From Gammaproteobacteria bacterium UBA5078 (GTDB lineage Bacteria > Pseudomonadota > Gammaproteobacteria > Pseudomonadales > Pseudohongiellaceae), in NCBI GenBank assembly GCA_002416505.1, contig DIAM01000017.1:33905-97904 (forward strand): a DNA stretch of 64,000 nt. The letters are read 5' to 3'. Numbering within the stretch: position 1 is the stretch's first letter; every line of letters begins with the position of its first letter. Both the position numbers and the translations under genes were made by a program. Under the pieces are notes generated by a model. It had not been told where the DNA came from and searched no databases. It saw nothing but the letters and a program-made list of their open reading frames with translations. Below, one piece after another: positions 19,177-27,231 of this stretch.

Positions 19177-20538
19177 ATGAGCCAAGCCGACTACCAGGCA
19201 CGTGTAAAATTATTATCCGATCGTTTAATCGCGTTGCAGCAACCTATCCGCATCCTCGACGCGATCAAATGGCCTGCCAGTTTTGAGCGCGACTTCTTAG
19301 CCTGCGGCGGCAGTAAATTGCCCCCAGTTGACCGGGACTATTACGAACGTATCACGCTGAATTTTCAGCCGGAGACCCTGCGTGGCCAGTTCAAAGAGTT
19401 ACGCGCAGCGGTGCGCCGTGAGCTAGGGCGCAGCGATGGCCTCGGCAGCATCATGAGCGCGACAATAGACCAATACCTGTTGGTGATCGACCTGCTGGAG
19501 GCGCGCGGCACGCCCCAGTTCGGAGCCGTCAGTCGGGAGCTCTATGGGTCCGCCTCGGACAAGCTGCGCGGGGACAGGCAAAGCTTGCGCAAACTCGGCG
19601 AAAAGCTTTGTCAGATTTTCTCTCTACCCGCGGCACAACACATCAGCCGGCCCTATGGCAAAACCATCTCCGCGAGTGACGCGGTGCAAATTCTGCAGCA
19701 AAAGCTCAACCCCTATTTCCCGCCCGGCGACATCCGCGTGATTCTCAGCGACGGTATCGTCTCTGACGCTGCCGCCGGTGGTGACTATATCAAGATCAAC
19801 CAGGACTCCGAGTTCTCCGAGTTCGACCTGCAGATCCTCGAGGTGCATGAGGGCTGGGTCCACGTGGGCACTACCCTGAACGGCCGGAAACAGCCCTATG
19901 CCACTTGGCTCAGCGTCGGCTCGCCCCGCGTGACCGCGTGTCAGGAGGGCTTGGCCGTGTTGATGGAGACGCTCACCTTTAGCTCCTACCCCAAGCGCGC
20001 CTTAAAGGTGAGTGATCGCGTAATCGCCGTGGACATCGCCGAGCAGGGCGCCAATTTTATCGAGGTCTATCAGTCCTTTCTCACGCGCGGCCTGAGCGAG
20101 CGGGAGAGTTATCGCATCACCCAGCGCGTGTTCCGCGGCGGCACCCTAGATGGCGGTTCGGTATTCACCAAGGACCTGTCTTATCTGCGCGGTTTCGTAG
20201 AGAACGTGAACTTCATCCGTAGTGCGATCAACTCCGGCGTGCCGGAGATAATTCCCATGCTGTTCGTAGGGAAGGTAACTCTGGACGACGTGCCGATTCT
20301 GTATCAACACTATCTTGAAGGCACCATCACCGGGCCACAGATCATTCCCGCAATGTTTCGCAATATGAATGGTCTCTATGTTTGGTTCGGTTTCTCCAGC
20401 GGCATAGGGCTGGTGAATATCTCGCGTGTGCAAAAACACTTCGACTTAATGTTTCGCAAAATGCCCAAGAGCGACCCCCTATACGGCGCCGAAGACTCCA
20501 TCGCCCAGCCCTACCGCGATGAGTCCTCCGTGGACTAG
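19177..20538 (+). CDS. QEGLA-motif protein (DUF1704), tyrosine-carboxypeptidase-like metallopeptidase
   Basis: The 453-residue protein carries the two hallmarks of the DUF1704 / flavohemoglobin-expression-modulating QEGLA family: H224-E-G-W-V-H229, an HExxxH zinc motif, and TACQEGLA with Gln256-Glu257. The animal relatives (KIAA0895/MATCAP) are tubulin tyrosine carboxypeptidases using an HExxxH site; the QEGLA glutamate is a reasonable third metal ligand. The bacterial substrate is not known to me, and the flavohemoglobin name comes from early genetic context. No signal peptide or membrane span is seen, so it is probably cytosolic. The ribosome site before ATG 19177 is weak. A perfect 8-bp hairpin follows the stop. 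Confidence 0.82.
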   Translation: MSQADYQARVKLLSDRLIALQQPIRILDAIKWPASFERDFLACGGSKLPPVDRDYYERITLNFQPETLRGQFKELRAAVRRELGRSDGLGSIMSATIDQYLLVIDLLEARGTPQFGAVSRELYGSASDKLRGDRQSLRKLGEKLCQIFSLPAAQHISRPYGKTISASDAVQILQQKLNPYFPPGDIRVILSDGIVSDAAAGGDYIKINQDSEFSEFDLQILEVHEGWVHVGTTLNGRKQPYATWLSVGSPRVTACQEGLAVLMETLTFSSYPKRALKVSDRVIAVDIAEQGANFIEVYQSFLTRGLSERESYRITQRVFRGGTLDGGSVFTKDLSYLRGFVENVNFIRSAINSGVPEIIPMLFVGKVTLDDVPILYQHYLEGTITGPQIIPAMFRNMNGLYVWFGFSSGIGLVNISRVQKHFDLMFRKMPKSDPLYGAEDSIAQPYRDESSVD

Positions 20539-20550
20539 TCTAGCTAGGCG

Positions 20551-20581
20551 GCGCACGAGCGTTGCCTAGACCTTCGTGCGC
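20551..20581 (+). terminator. Hairpin after the QEGLA gene
   Basis: GCGCACGA (20551-20558) and TCGTGCGC (20574-20581) form a perfect 8-bp stem 12 nt after the stop codon. There is no T tract, so it is a hairpin of terminator-like placement rather than a proven terminator. Confidence 0.45.
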
Positions 20582-20632
20582 TCGCGGACACTCCACTAGG
20601 CCGTGCTAGCAAACCTGACTCTGCGGCTTGTG

Positions 20633-20654
20633 TGGCGCAGCTGCGAGTGCGCCA
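20633..20654. repeat. Inverted repeat at the left edge of the AT-rich island
   Basis: TGGCGCA-(8 nt)-TGCGCCA is a perfect 7-bp stem. Base composition falls sharply immediately to its right, so it marks the border between the GC-rich chromosome and the AT-rich peptide/rhomboid island. It could be a terminator remnant or an insertion-site feature. Confidence 0.45.
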
Positions 20655-20729
20655 TAAAAACTCCTTCCCTTGCACTAATTATCGCTCTCGATCCGATATT
20701 GAGCCGGCGATGACACTTGTCTGAGCTAA

Positions 20730-20742
20730 AAAACTGGTCGAA
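20730..20742 (+). repeat. 13-bp direct repeat, copy 1 (copy 2 at 21182-21194)
   Basis: AAAACTGGTCGAA occurs upstream of the small peptide gene and again, identically and in the same orientation, inside the first codons of the rhomboid gene. The copies are 452 bp apart and bracket the peptide gene. Meaning unknown; it could be a duplication scar or chance. Confidence 0.5.
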
Positions 20743-20821
20743 TTCCAAGTCCTGAACTACATATTAATTGCAGTCTGCGAAAACAAGTCAATTCAGAGAA
20801 ATCCAAAGGAGGAAACCCAAA

Positions 20822-21040
20822 ATGCGTGAATTAAGTATGGAAGAAGTAGAGCAGGTGAATGGAGGGCGGTTCTTGGATGCGATGCCTGGTTTTACTGCAG
20901 CTATAGGAATTGCTGCGGCGAGATATGGGAAAAATTGGGCTCTTGTGCCAATTAGGGCCGCATTCATGGCATCTCCGATTGTGTTTGGGGCAGTGGTAGG
21001 TATTACCTTAGCTGCTGGAGTAGTAATGGCAAGGGATTAG
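20822..21040 (+). CDS. Small double-glycine-leader (bacteriocin/microcin-like) peptide
   Basis: The 72-residue product starts at ATG 20822 behind a near-perfect ribosome site AAAGGAGG (20805-20812, 9 nt spacing). Its first 15 residues, MRELSMEEVEQVNGG, match the leader of class II bacteriocins and gram-negative microcins: acidic, with hydrophobic residues spaced before Gly14-Gly15, where a peptidase-containing ABC exporter would cut. The 57-residue core is rich in Gly, Ala, Val and Ile, has no cysteine and ends in a membrane-helix-like stretch (PIVFGAVVGITLAAGVVM), as in pore-forming peptides. No exporter gene is nearby, so export would need a system elsewhere. The rhomboid gene follows after 131 nt and a hairpin. 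Alternatives are a signalling peptide or an orphan toxin. Confidence 0.72.
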   Translation: MRELSMEEVEQVNGGRFLDAMPGFTAAIGIAAARYGKNWALVPIRAAFMASPIVFGAVVGITLAAGVVMARD

Positions 21041-21076
21041 CAAGTCCATTCTCATGAGACAAGTATTGTTAACTTT

Positions 21077-21107
21077 GACGAGGTAGTTGGAACGTAGCTA
21101 TCTCGTC
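21077..21107 (+). terminator. Hairpin between peptide and rhomboid genes (possible attenuator)
   Basis: GACGAGGTAG (21077-21086) pairs with CTATCTCGTC (21098-21107), 10 bp with one G-U, and is followed within 15 nt by a T-rich stretch. Placed between the two genes, it could reduce rhomboid expression relative to the peptide. Confidence 0.6.
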
Positions 21108-21171
21108 TAGTTGTAGTTTTCTAAAAAAGAAACGAGTGGCAGGAAAAATTATAGGTGAAATATAGATAAAA

Positions 21172-22359
21172 ATGGAACTTGAAAACTGGTCGAAAAACTT
21201 CTCTCTTAATCAAAAAGAAATGGAGTCTAGAGTTAAAAGTACGATAGTGCTTTTCGGTATTGCTATTCTTATTCTGTTTTCTATAAATTTCTCTAACCAA
21301 TCAGAAAAATACGTTGATCAACTGTCACTTCCATTGTGCTTAATTTTGTTGATTTTTCTATTTTGCATAACGATTAGTTTTGCGCTGTCGAGAATAAAAC
21401 TAAATATAAGTTTTGTCAGTGGTAAGTTAAAGTTTCCATACTACTATTTTTGGCTTTCTGAAGTTTCCTTAACCCAGATATGCGGTCTCGAAGAGTTGCG
21501 GATGAATGGAGAGGTGGTAACTTTAATTATTTTTCTTGAAAGTGGAGATGTTGTTTATTTTGACAAAAATATATTCACTAACAAATTACAATTTTACGAG
21601 TTTCGAGAACAGCTTTCAGTTTTGGTGGGCTTTAATATTGAAAGCAGCAAGAATGCAAAACTCATTATTTCTGAAAAACATACATTTCATAATATTCTTC
21701 TATTTTCAATCGTTTTAATTTGGGTTTCTGCGTTTTTTTTAATCTCATCAAATAGTGTTCAAGAAATGGAGTTGGTTCTTGAAAAAGGGGCTATTTCAAG
21801 AAAATTTGTCTTGGATGGAGAGTTTTACAGGTTGTTCTCCTCGTTTTTTCTACACTCTAATCTTCTGCATATTGCTACGAATGTCTTAGTATTTACGGTG
21901 CTTAGCCAATTTCTCGTTAAGCTTGTAGATGTTTATAGATATATAAACATTCTTTTTATATCTGCTTTTTTTGCATCTATTATTACGCTTTTAGCGCATC
22001 AAGAAGAGTTTGTAATAGGGGCTTCAGGGGGGGTGTTTGGTCTTTTTGGTGCGTTCTGCGCAATAAAAACAACTGAAAAATTATCTGGCTCGGTCGGAAA
22101 TTTATCTGGGGCTTTTGTCGTTTTTCTGATTTTTATCGAAGTTTTATTTGGCTGGCTAAATGAAAGAACGGATTTTTATAGCCATTTAGGAGGATTCGTT
22201 TCTGGATTTCTAATTTCGAAGATGTTTTTGATTAAAGGATCTTCCAAGTTGATTCACTCTTCAGCTTGCTTTGAGAAATTTGTCTCTATTGTTTTGATTG
22301 CATTTTTCCTAGGTGGTTTTTTCCGATTTTTTCTGCGCGTCTATTTTCAATCGGGATAG
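21172..22359 (+). CDS. Rhomboid-family intramembrane serine protease with N-terminal membrane/PH-like extension
   Basis: The 395-residue membrane protein has two N-terminal spans (about residues 22-40 and 51-71) and a ~90-residue soluble insert (about 74-160). The insert's pattern (SEVSLTQICGLEEL, VTLIIFLESGDVVYFD) looks like a bacterial PH-like domain. A six-helix rhomboid core follows. The rhomboid active site is complete: H228 and H233-x3-N237 (oxyanion side), GASGG with Ser285, and His338 in DFYSHLGG. EFYRLFSSFFLHSN matches the loop that follows helix 1 in GlpG-type enzymes. Base composition is very low (15 G+C of 60 at 21541-21600 and again at 21901-21960). The gene is likely cotranscribed with the double-glycine peptide, making a peptide-processing or immunity role the best hypothesis; the substrate is unproven. 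Confidence 0.85.
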   Translation: MELENWSKNFSLNQKEMESRVKSTIVLFGIAILILFSINFSNQSEKYVDQLSLPLCLILLIFLFCITISFALSRIKLNISFVSGKLKFPYYYFWLSEVSLTQICGLEELRMNGEVVTLIIFLESGDVVYFDKNIFTNKLQFYEFREQLSVLVGFNIESSKNAKLIISEKHTFHNILLFSIVLIWVSAFFLISSNSVQEMELVLEKGAISRKFVLDGEFYRLFSSFFLHSNLLHIATNVLVFTVLSQFLVKLVDVYRYINILFISAFFASIITLLAHQEEFVIGASGGVFGLFGAFCAIKTTEKLSGSVGNLSGAFVVFLIFIEVLFGWLNERTDFYSHLGGFVSGFLISKMFLIKGSSKLIHSSACFEKFVSIVLIAFFLGGFFRFFLRVYFQSG

Positions 22360-22448
22360 ATAAAATAGACGTTGCTAAAACGTAAGTAGTTGGCTTTTGC
22401 TGTTTTTCACGAAAGTCTATGCCGCTCTATAAATAGTCTATAGGGCTA

Positions 22449-22485
22449 GCAGGATTGAAGAGAGAGGCTGCATCTTCAATCCTGC
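22449..22485. terminator. Perfect 13-bp hairpin at the right edge of the AT-rich island
   Basis: GCAGGATTGAAGA (22449-22461) and TCTTCAATCCTGC (22473-22485) pair perfectly with an 11-nt loop. It lies 9 nt beyond the stop of the minus-strand DUF2126 gene and about 90 nt after the rhomboid stop, so it can serve either. No long T tract is seen. Confidence 0.65.
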
Positions 22486-22494
22486 CACTATCGA

Positions 22495-25400
22495 TCAGCG
22501 ATTCTTATAGCGCATATCTAGGGTATAGGGATGCGCCTCGTGGGGTTCGCCTAGGTCGAGATCCATCTCGCCCTGGGTGTGGCCGTGTTTCGAGAAACGC
22601 GCCACGCGCCTCGCCTCGGCCTCATTGCCGTTCACGGGGAAAGTATCGTAGTTACGCCCGCCAGGGTGGGAGACATAGTAGGTGCAACCACCCAAAGACC
22701 TATTGTGATAGGTGTCCACGATGTCGATCACTAGGGGGGAGTGTACGTCTATAGTCGGGTGTAGTGCTGACCATGGCGCCCAGGCTTTGTAGCGAATGCC
22801 GCCAACGAACTCGCCCTCGGTACCCGTGCTGCGCATCGGCACCTTGCGCCCGTTACAGGTGACGATGAAGCGATTGCCCGTCATGTTTCGAGCGCGCACC
22901 TGTAGCCTCTCTACCGAGGAGTCAACATAGCGGGCAGTGCCCTGACCTGTGGACTCTTCGCCGAGGACGTGCCAAGGCTCAATGGCGCGGTGCAGGTCGA
23001 GCTGGATGCCTGCTGCATGGATGGTGCCGTAATGCGGGAAGCGGAACTCCTGGAAAGGCGCAAACCATTCTAGGTCGAACGCGTAGCCTGCCTGTTTAAT
23101 ATCATCGATCACCCAGCCGAGATCTTCCCACACGAAATGGGGCAGCATGAAACGGTCGTGCAGCTCCGTGCCCCAATTGATGAGGGGCTTGGTGTAGGGA
23201 GTCTTCCAGAAATGCGCTACGAGCGTGCGAATCAACAACACCTGCAGTACGCTCATCTGCCAATGGGGTGGCATCTCGAAGTTTCTAAACTCGACGATAC
23301 CCAAGCGGCCGCTAGAGCTGTCGGGGGAGTAGAGCTTGTCGATGCAGAATTCGGCGCGGTGGGTATTGCCGGTGAGGTCGACCAAGAAGTTGCGCAGTAT
23401 GCGATCCACTAGCCAGACCTGATCGCCGCCGATTCCCTCTAGTTGTTGCAGGGCGATCTCTAGTTCATAGAGATTATCGTCGCGTGCCTCGTCTACTCTC
23501 GGTGCCTGACTAGTAGGGCCGATAAACTGGCCCGAGAACAGGTAGGAGAGGCTGGGGTGATTCTGCCAGAAACGAATCAGGCTGCCCAAGACATCCGGGC
23601 GGCGCAGGAAAGGGCTGTCCTCTGGTTTAGCGGCGCCAAGGGTGACGTGATTGCCTCCGCCGGTGCCGGTATGGCGTCCATCAAGCATGAACTTCTCGGT
23701 GCCAAGGCGGTTTTGTCGCGCTTGCTCATAAAGAGTGTGCACAAGCTTAGTGAGGTCTGGCCAGTTATTCGACGGCTGTACGTTGACTTCGATTACACCC
23801 GGGTCTGGCGTAATCATCAGCTTCTGTACGCGCGGATCTTTCGGCGGCTCATAACCTTCGATAATAATAGGGCAGGTTAGCTTCTCTGCCGTGGCCTCTA
23901 TAGCCGCAATTAGCGCAACATAGCGTTCGAGATCGGTCTGCGGAGGGAGGAATAGGTATAACCTGCCATCGCGGACCTCGGCACATATGGCCGTGTGGAA
24001 GATGCGCGCGCCTTCCGCAACTTCGGCATCGGTATCCTTGCCTTCGACTTTGCTCTTTGGCGGATAGGCCAGCGCTTCGCGTGGCGCGAACGGGTCGCGC
24101 GCGTGCTCATCCTCGCTCGTATCGGGCACCTGCCAGGGAAGGCTGTTCAATGGCAGGCGAAAACCGATGGGGGAGTCACCAGGGGTGAGCGCGAGTTGCT
24201 CTTTGCGGAAATACCAGAGACAGCTAATCCACTTGATATCGCCTTCATTCTCTTTGGAGGAAAGTGGCAAGACATAGCCACTTTCCTTGTCGAGTCCTTG
24301 GGCGAAGACGCGTTTTATGCGGGCCGCCTCTAGGGGGTCTACTATCTTGTTATCCCAGAGCGATACGTTCGCCGGCAGTTCTGCTTCTCGCTTTAAATAC
24401 CAGGCCGAGTCTTCGAAGGCGGGCAGGATATAGCTCGAGTTAATGCCGAGGCGTTTTGCGAGCGCGGCGACAAAAGTCGCGGCTTGCTTTGTCGTGGCCG
24501 TGCCACTGGTGCGCTCGTCAGCTAACAGCTTAGGATTATGCCAGAGTGGCTTGCCATCGGTGCGCCAGAATAGGCCCAGTGCCCAGCGCGGCAGTGGTTC
24601 GCCTGGGTACCATTTTCCCTGCCCAATGTGGATTAGACCTTCGGGTCCATAATGCTTCTTAAGTGCGTGCAATAGTTCGCCCGCTAACTTGCGTTTCTCT
24701 TTGCCTAAAGCGGCCGTGTTCCACTGCTCACTCTCCATGTCGTCGATGGAGATGAAGGTGGGTTCGCCACCAACGGTGAGGCGCACATCTTGTTCTTCTA
24801 ACTCTTCGTCAATCGTCAATCCCAGCGCATCGATGGTCGCCCATTGTTCTGAGCTATAGGGTTTGGTGACGCGCGGGTCTTCGTGGATCCGCGTAACGCT
24901 ATTCTCGTGAATAAACTCGACTTCGCACACGCCGGTAGAGCCGGTGATTGGTGCGGCACTTACTGGGTCCGGCGTGCAGGCTAGGGGGATGTGTCCCTCT
25001 GCCGCGAACAAGCCGGAGGTGGGGTCCAGCCCGATCCAGCCGGCGCCGGGGATATACACCTCGGTCCAGGCATGTAGGTCCGTGAAATCCTCGGTCGTGC
25101 CGCCGGGGCCGTCGATGGAGCGCACGTCGGCGGTGAGCTGAACTAGGTAGCCGGAGGCGAATCGCGCGGCGAGTCCCATGTGACGAAGCGTCTGCACAAA
25201 CAGCCAGGCGCTATCACGGCACGAGCCATATTCCGTGGTCAGTGTTTCTTCGCAGGTCTGTACCCCAGGCTCCATGCGGATAACATAGTTGACTGCCGCC
25301 TGCGTGCGGCTATTCTCTGTTACGAGAAAAGTCACGATGGCTTGGTGACTCTTGTCGACCCCTTTTAGCCACTTCTTCATCGCCGGGCCGTTCTCTTTTA

Positions 25401-25758
25401 CTTCCAAGTATGGCGCCAGGTCTTTGGCAAGTTGGGGGTCGTATTTAAACGGGAAATGCTGGGCGCTATCCTCGACGAAGAAGTCGAATGGATTGATCAC
25501 CGTCATGTCGGCGATTAGCTCGACGGTGACCGATAATTCCTTCGCCGGTTCGGGGAAAACGAGTCGCGCCAAATGGTTCGAAAAAGGATCTTGCTGCCAG
25601 TTAATAAAATGGCTGCTGGGTTCTATCTTGAGCGAGTAGGCATCGATAGGCGTTCGACAATGTGGAGCGGGTCGGAGGCGAACGACGTGGGGTAATATTT
25701 CCACCAAACGATCAAAACGATATGTCGTTTGATGGCGTATTGCTACTTTAATGCTCAT
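22495..25758 (-). CDS. Transglutaminase-like protein fused to DUF2126
   Basis: The 1087-residue protein has an N-terminal transglutaminase N-domain (residues 1-90) and a papain-like transglutaminase core with an apparent triad Cys180 (YGSCRDSAW), His229 (DLHAWTEV) and Asp245 (GLDPTSG). A very long C-terminal DUF2126 region follows (about 330-1087), with EPTFIS, GGGNHVTLG, SSGRLGIVEFR and a final beta-rich part. This fusion is a standard partner of circularly permuted ATP-grasp and alpha-E proteins. Aravind and colleagues proposed that such sets synthesise and trim peptide-like compounds; that proposal is the only functional basis. No signal peptide is seen. It is divergent from the ATP-grasp gene, with only 18 nt between the start codons. 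Confidence 0.9.
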   Translation of the reverse strand: MSIKVAIRHQTTYRFDRLVEILPHVVRLRPAPHCRTPIDAYSLKIEPSSHFINWQQDPFSNHLARLVFPEPAKELSVTVELIADMTVINPFDFFVEDSAQHFPFKYDPQLAKDLAPYLEVKENGPAMKKWLKGVDKSHQAIVTFLVTENSRTQAAVNYVIRMEPGVQTCEETLTTEYGSCRDSAWLFVQTLRHMGLAARFASGYLVQLTADVRSIDGPGGTTEDFTDLHAWTEVYIPGAGWIGLDPTSGLFAAEGHIPLACTPDPVSAAPITGSTGVCEVEFIHENSVTRIHEDPRVTKPYSSEQWATIDALGLTIDEELEEQDVRLTVGGEPTFISIDDMESEQWNTAALGKEKRKLAGELLHALKKHYGPEGLIHIGQGKWYPGEPLPRWALGLFWRTDGKPLWHNPKLLADERTSGTATTKQAATFVAALAKRLGINSSYILPAFEDSAWYLKREAELPANVSLWDNKIVDPLEAARIKRVFAQGLDKESGYVLPLSSKENEGDIKWISCLWYFRKEQLALTPGDSPIGFRLPLNSLPWQVPDTSEDEHARDPFAPREALAYPPKSKVEGKDTDAEVAEGARIFHTAICAEVRDGRLYLFLPPQTDLERYVALIAAIEATAEKLTCPIIIEGYEPPKDPRVQKLMITPDPGVIEVNVQPSNNWPDLTKLVHTLYEQARQNRLGTEKFMLDGRHTGTGGGNHVTLGAAKPEDSPFLRRPDVLGSLIRFWQNHPSLSYLFSGQFIGPTSQAPRVDEARDDNLYELEIALQQLEGIGGDQVWLVDRILRNFLVDLTGNTHRAEFCIDKLYSPDSSSGRLGIVEFRNFEMPPHWQMSVLQVLLIRTLVAHFWKTPYTKPLINWGTELHDRFMLPHFVWEDLGWVIDDIKQAGYAFDLEWFAPFQEFRFPHYGTIHAAGIQLDLHRAIEPWHVLGEESTGQGTARYVDSSVERLQVRARNMTGNRFIVTCNGRKVPMRSTGTEGEFVGGIRYKAWAPWSALHPTIDVHSPLVIDIVDTYHNRSLGGCTYYVSHPGGRNYDTFPVNGNEAEARRVARFSKHGHTQGEMDLDLGEPHEAHPYTLDMRYKNR

Positions 25759-25776
25759 AAGGTAGTGTTGCTCACT

Positions 25777-27231
25777 ATGGAAATTAATTGGAATACTTAT
25801 AACCCTGGCGCTTTTTATGATGAACTAATTAGTTCGCCAGGGCACGCTCGCAAGTCAGGTAAAATTCTGGCTCAGTACCTAAGCTCGCTAAAAAGTGAAG
25901 ATCTACAGCAGCGTAAAACCGCTGCGGAACTTGCCATCAAGGCTATGGGTATTTCGTTTACTGTGTACAGCGAGGCTGGAAATATTGATCGGGAGTGGCC
26001 GTTCGACATTATCCCTCGAATCATTACAGAAACACAATGGCAGAAGACAAGTCAAGGTTTGGAGCAGAGATTGCGCGCCTTGAACTGCTTTATCGACGAT
26101 ATCTATAACGAACAGAAGATTCTAAAAGATAAGGTTGTGCCCGCCGAACTTATCGCCAAGTCTGTCAACTTCCGCAAAGAGTGTGTCGGCATGAAACCTC
26201 TGCACGGGGTTTGGGCGCACATCTGCGGCACGGATTTGATCCGCGATACTAACGGCCAGTTTTACGTGCTCGAAGACAACTTAAGGGTGCCCTCTGGCGT
26301 GTCCTATATGTTGGAGAATCGCAAGGTAACCAAGCGCGTTTTCCCGGAGCTATTCGAGAACTATAATATCCAGCCTATTACCGATTACCCGTCACAACTG
26401 TTCGACATGTTGGCGGCAATCTCGCCTCGCCCGGGGGATTATCCCGAGGTTGTGGTATTGACCCCCGGCATCTATAACTCTGCTTATTTTGAACACTCTT
26501 ACTTAGCGCAGAGAATGGGCGCGGAATTGGTAGAAGGTGGCGACCTTGTCGTAGAGGCTGATGACTGTGTCTATATGCGCACCATCGATGGGCTCTCCAG
26601 AGTCGATGTCATTTATCGCCGTATTGACGATCTCTTCCTAGACCCTGAAGCATTCAACCCAGACTCCGCGCTTGGGGTTCCCGGTTTGATGCGCGCGTGG
26701 TTGAAGGGTAATGTGGCATTAGCCAATGCGCCTGGCGCGGGCGTGGCCGACGACAAGGTTATCTATACCTATGTCCCCGCTATGATCAAATACTATTTGG
26801 GCGAAGAGCCCTTGATAGAAAACGTCCCGAGTTACCTCTGTGTCGACGAGAAGCAGTGTCAATATGTACTAGAGAATCTAGACAAGTTGGTCGTCAAACC
26901 CGCTAATGAATCGGGTGGTTACGGCATGCTGATGGGGCCGCAGGCTAGTAAGAAAGAGCGCGCCGAGTTTGCCTTGAAGATTAAGGCAAATCCACGTAAT
27001 TACATGGCTCAACCTTTGATTGCACTCTCTACGGCCCCAGTTATCGGGGAAAAAAATGCGGAGCCTCGACATATCGATTTACGTCCCTTTATTCTCCAAG
27101 GGCGGGAAACCTATGTGACACCCGGCGGATTAACCCGCGTGGCGATGGTTAAGGGTTCTTATATCGTCAACTCGTCGCAAGGCGGTGGCAGTAAGGACAC
27201 CTGGATCGTTTCAGAAGGGGGTGATGAATAA
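25777..27231 (+). CDS. Circularly permuted ATP-grasp protein (DUF404/DUF407 type)
   Basis: The 484-residue product belongs to the circularly permuted ATP-grasp family, which is expected to make amide bonds through an acyl-phosphate. Family landmarks are HGVWAHICGTDLIRD, GQFYVLEDNLRVPSGVSYMLENR, VYRRIDDLFLDPEAF, the ATP-binding lysine segment VVKPANESGGYGM and HIDLRPFILQG near the end. ATG 25777 was chosen because MEINWNTYNP is the usual N-terminus; an upstream in-frame start overlaps the divergent gene. The stop codon overlaps the next ATG by one base (TAATG), so the alpha-E gene is translationally coupled. Confidence 0.92.
   Translation: MEINWNTYNPGAFYDELISSPGHARKSGKILAQYLSSLKSEDLQQRKTAAELAIKAMGISFTVYSEAGNIDREWPFDIIPRIITETQWQKTSQGLEQRLRALNCFIDDIYNEQKILKDKVVPAELIAKSVNFRKECVGMKPLHGVWAHICGTDLIRDTNGQFYVLEDNLRVPSGVSYMLENRKVTKRVFPELFENYNIQPITDYPSQLFDMLAAISPRPGDYPEVVVLTPGIYNSAYFEHSYLAQRMGAELVEGGDLVVEADDCVYMRTIDGLSRVDVIYRRIDDLFLDPEAFNPDSALGVPGLMRAWLKGNVALANAPGAGVADDKVIYTYVPAMIKYYLGEEPLIENVPSYLCVDEKQCQYVLENLDKLVVKPANESGGYGMLMGPQASKKERAEFALKIKANPRNYMAQPLIALSTAPVIGEKNAEPRHIDLRPFILQGRETYVTPGGLTRVAMVKGSYIVNSSQGGGSKDTWIVSEGGDE

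Noticed and set aside
20633..20654. Rho-independent terminator at the inverted repeat
   Set aside because: There is an A-rich, not T-rich, stretch after the stem on the plus strand, so it is listed as a repeat only.
20936..20952. YGKNW in the small peptide resembles the YGNGV box of class IIa pediocin-like bacteriocins
   Set aside because: The cysteines and the rest of the pediocin box are absent, so a class IIa assignment is not justified.
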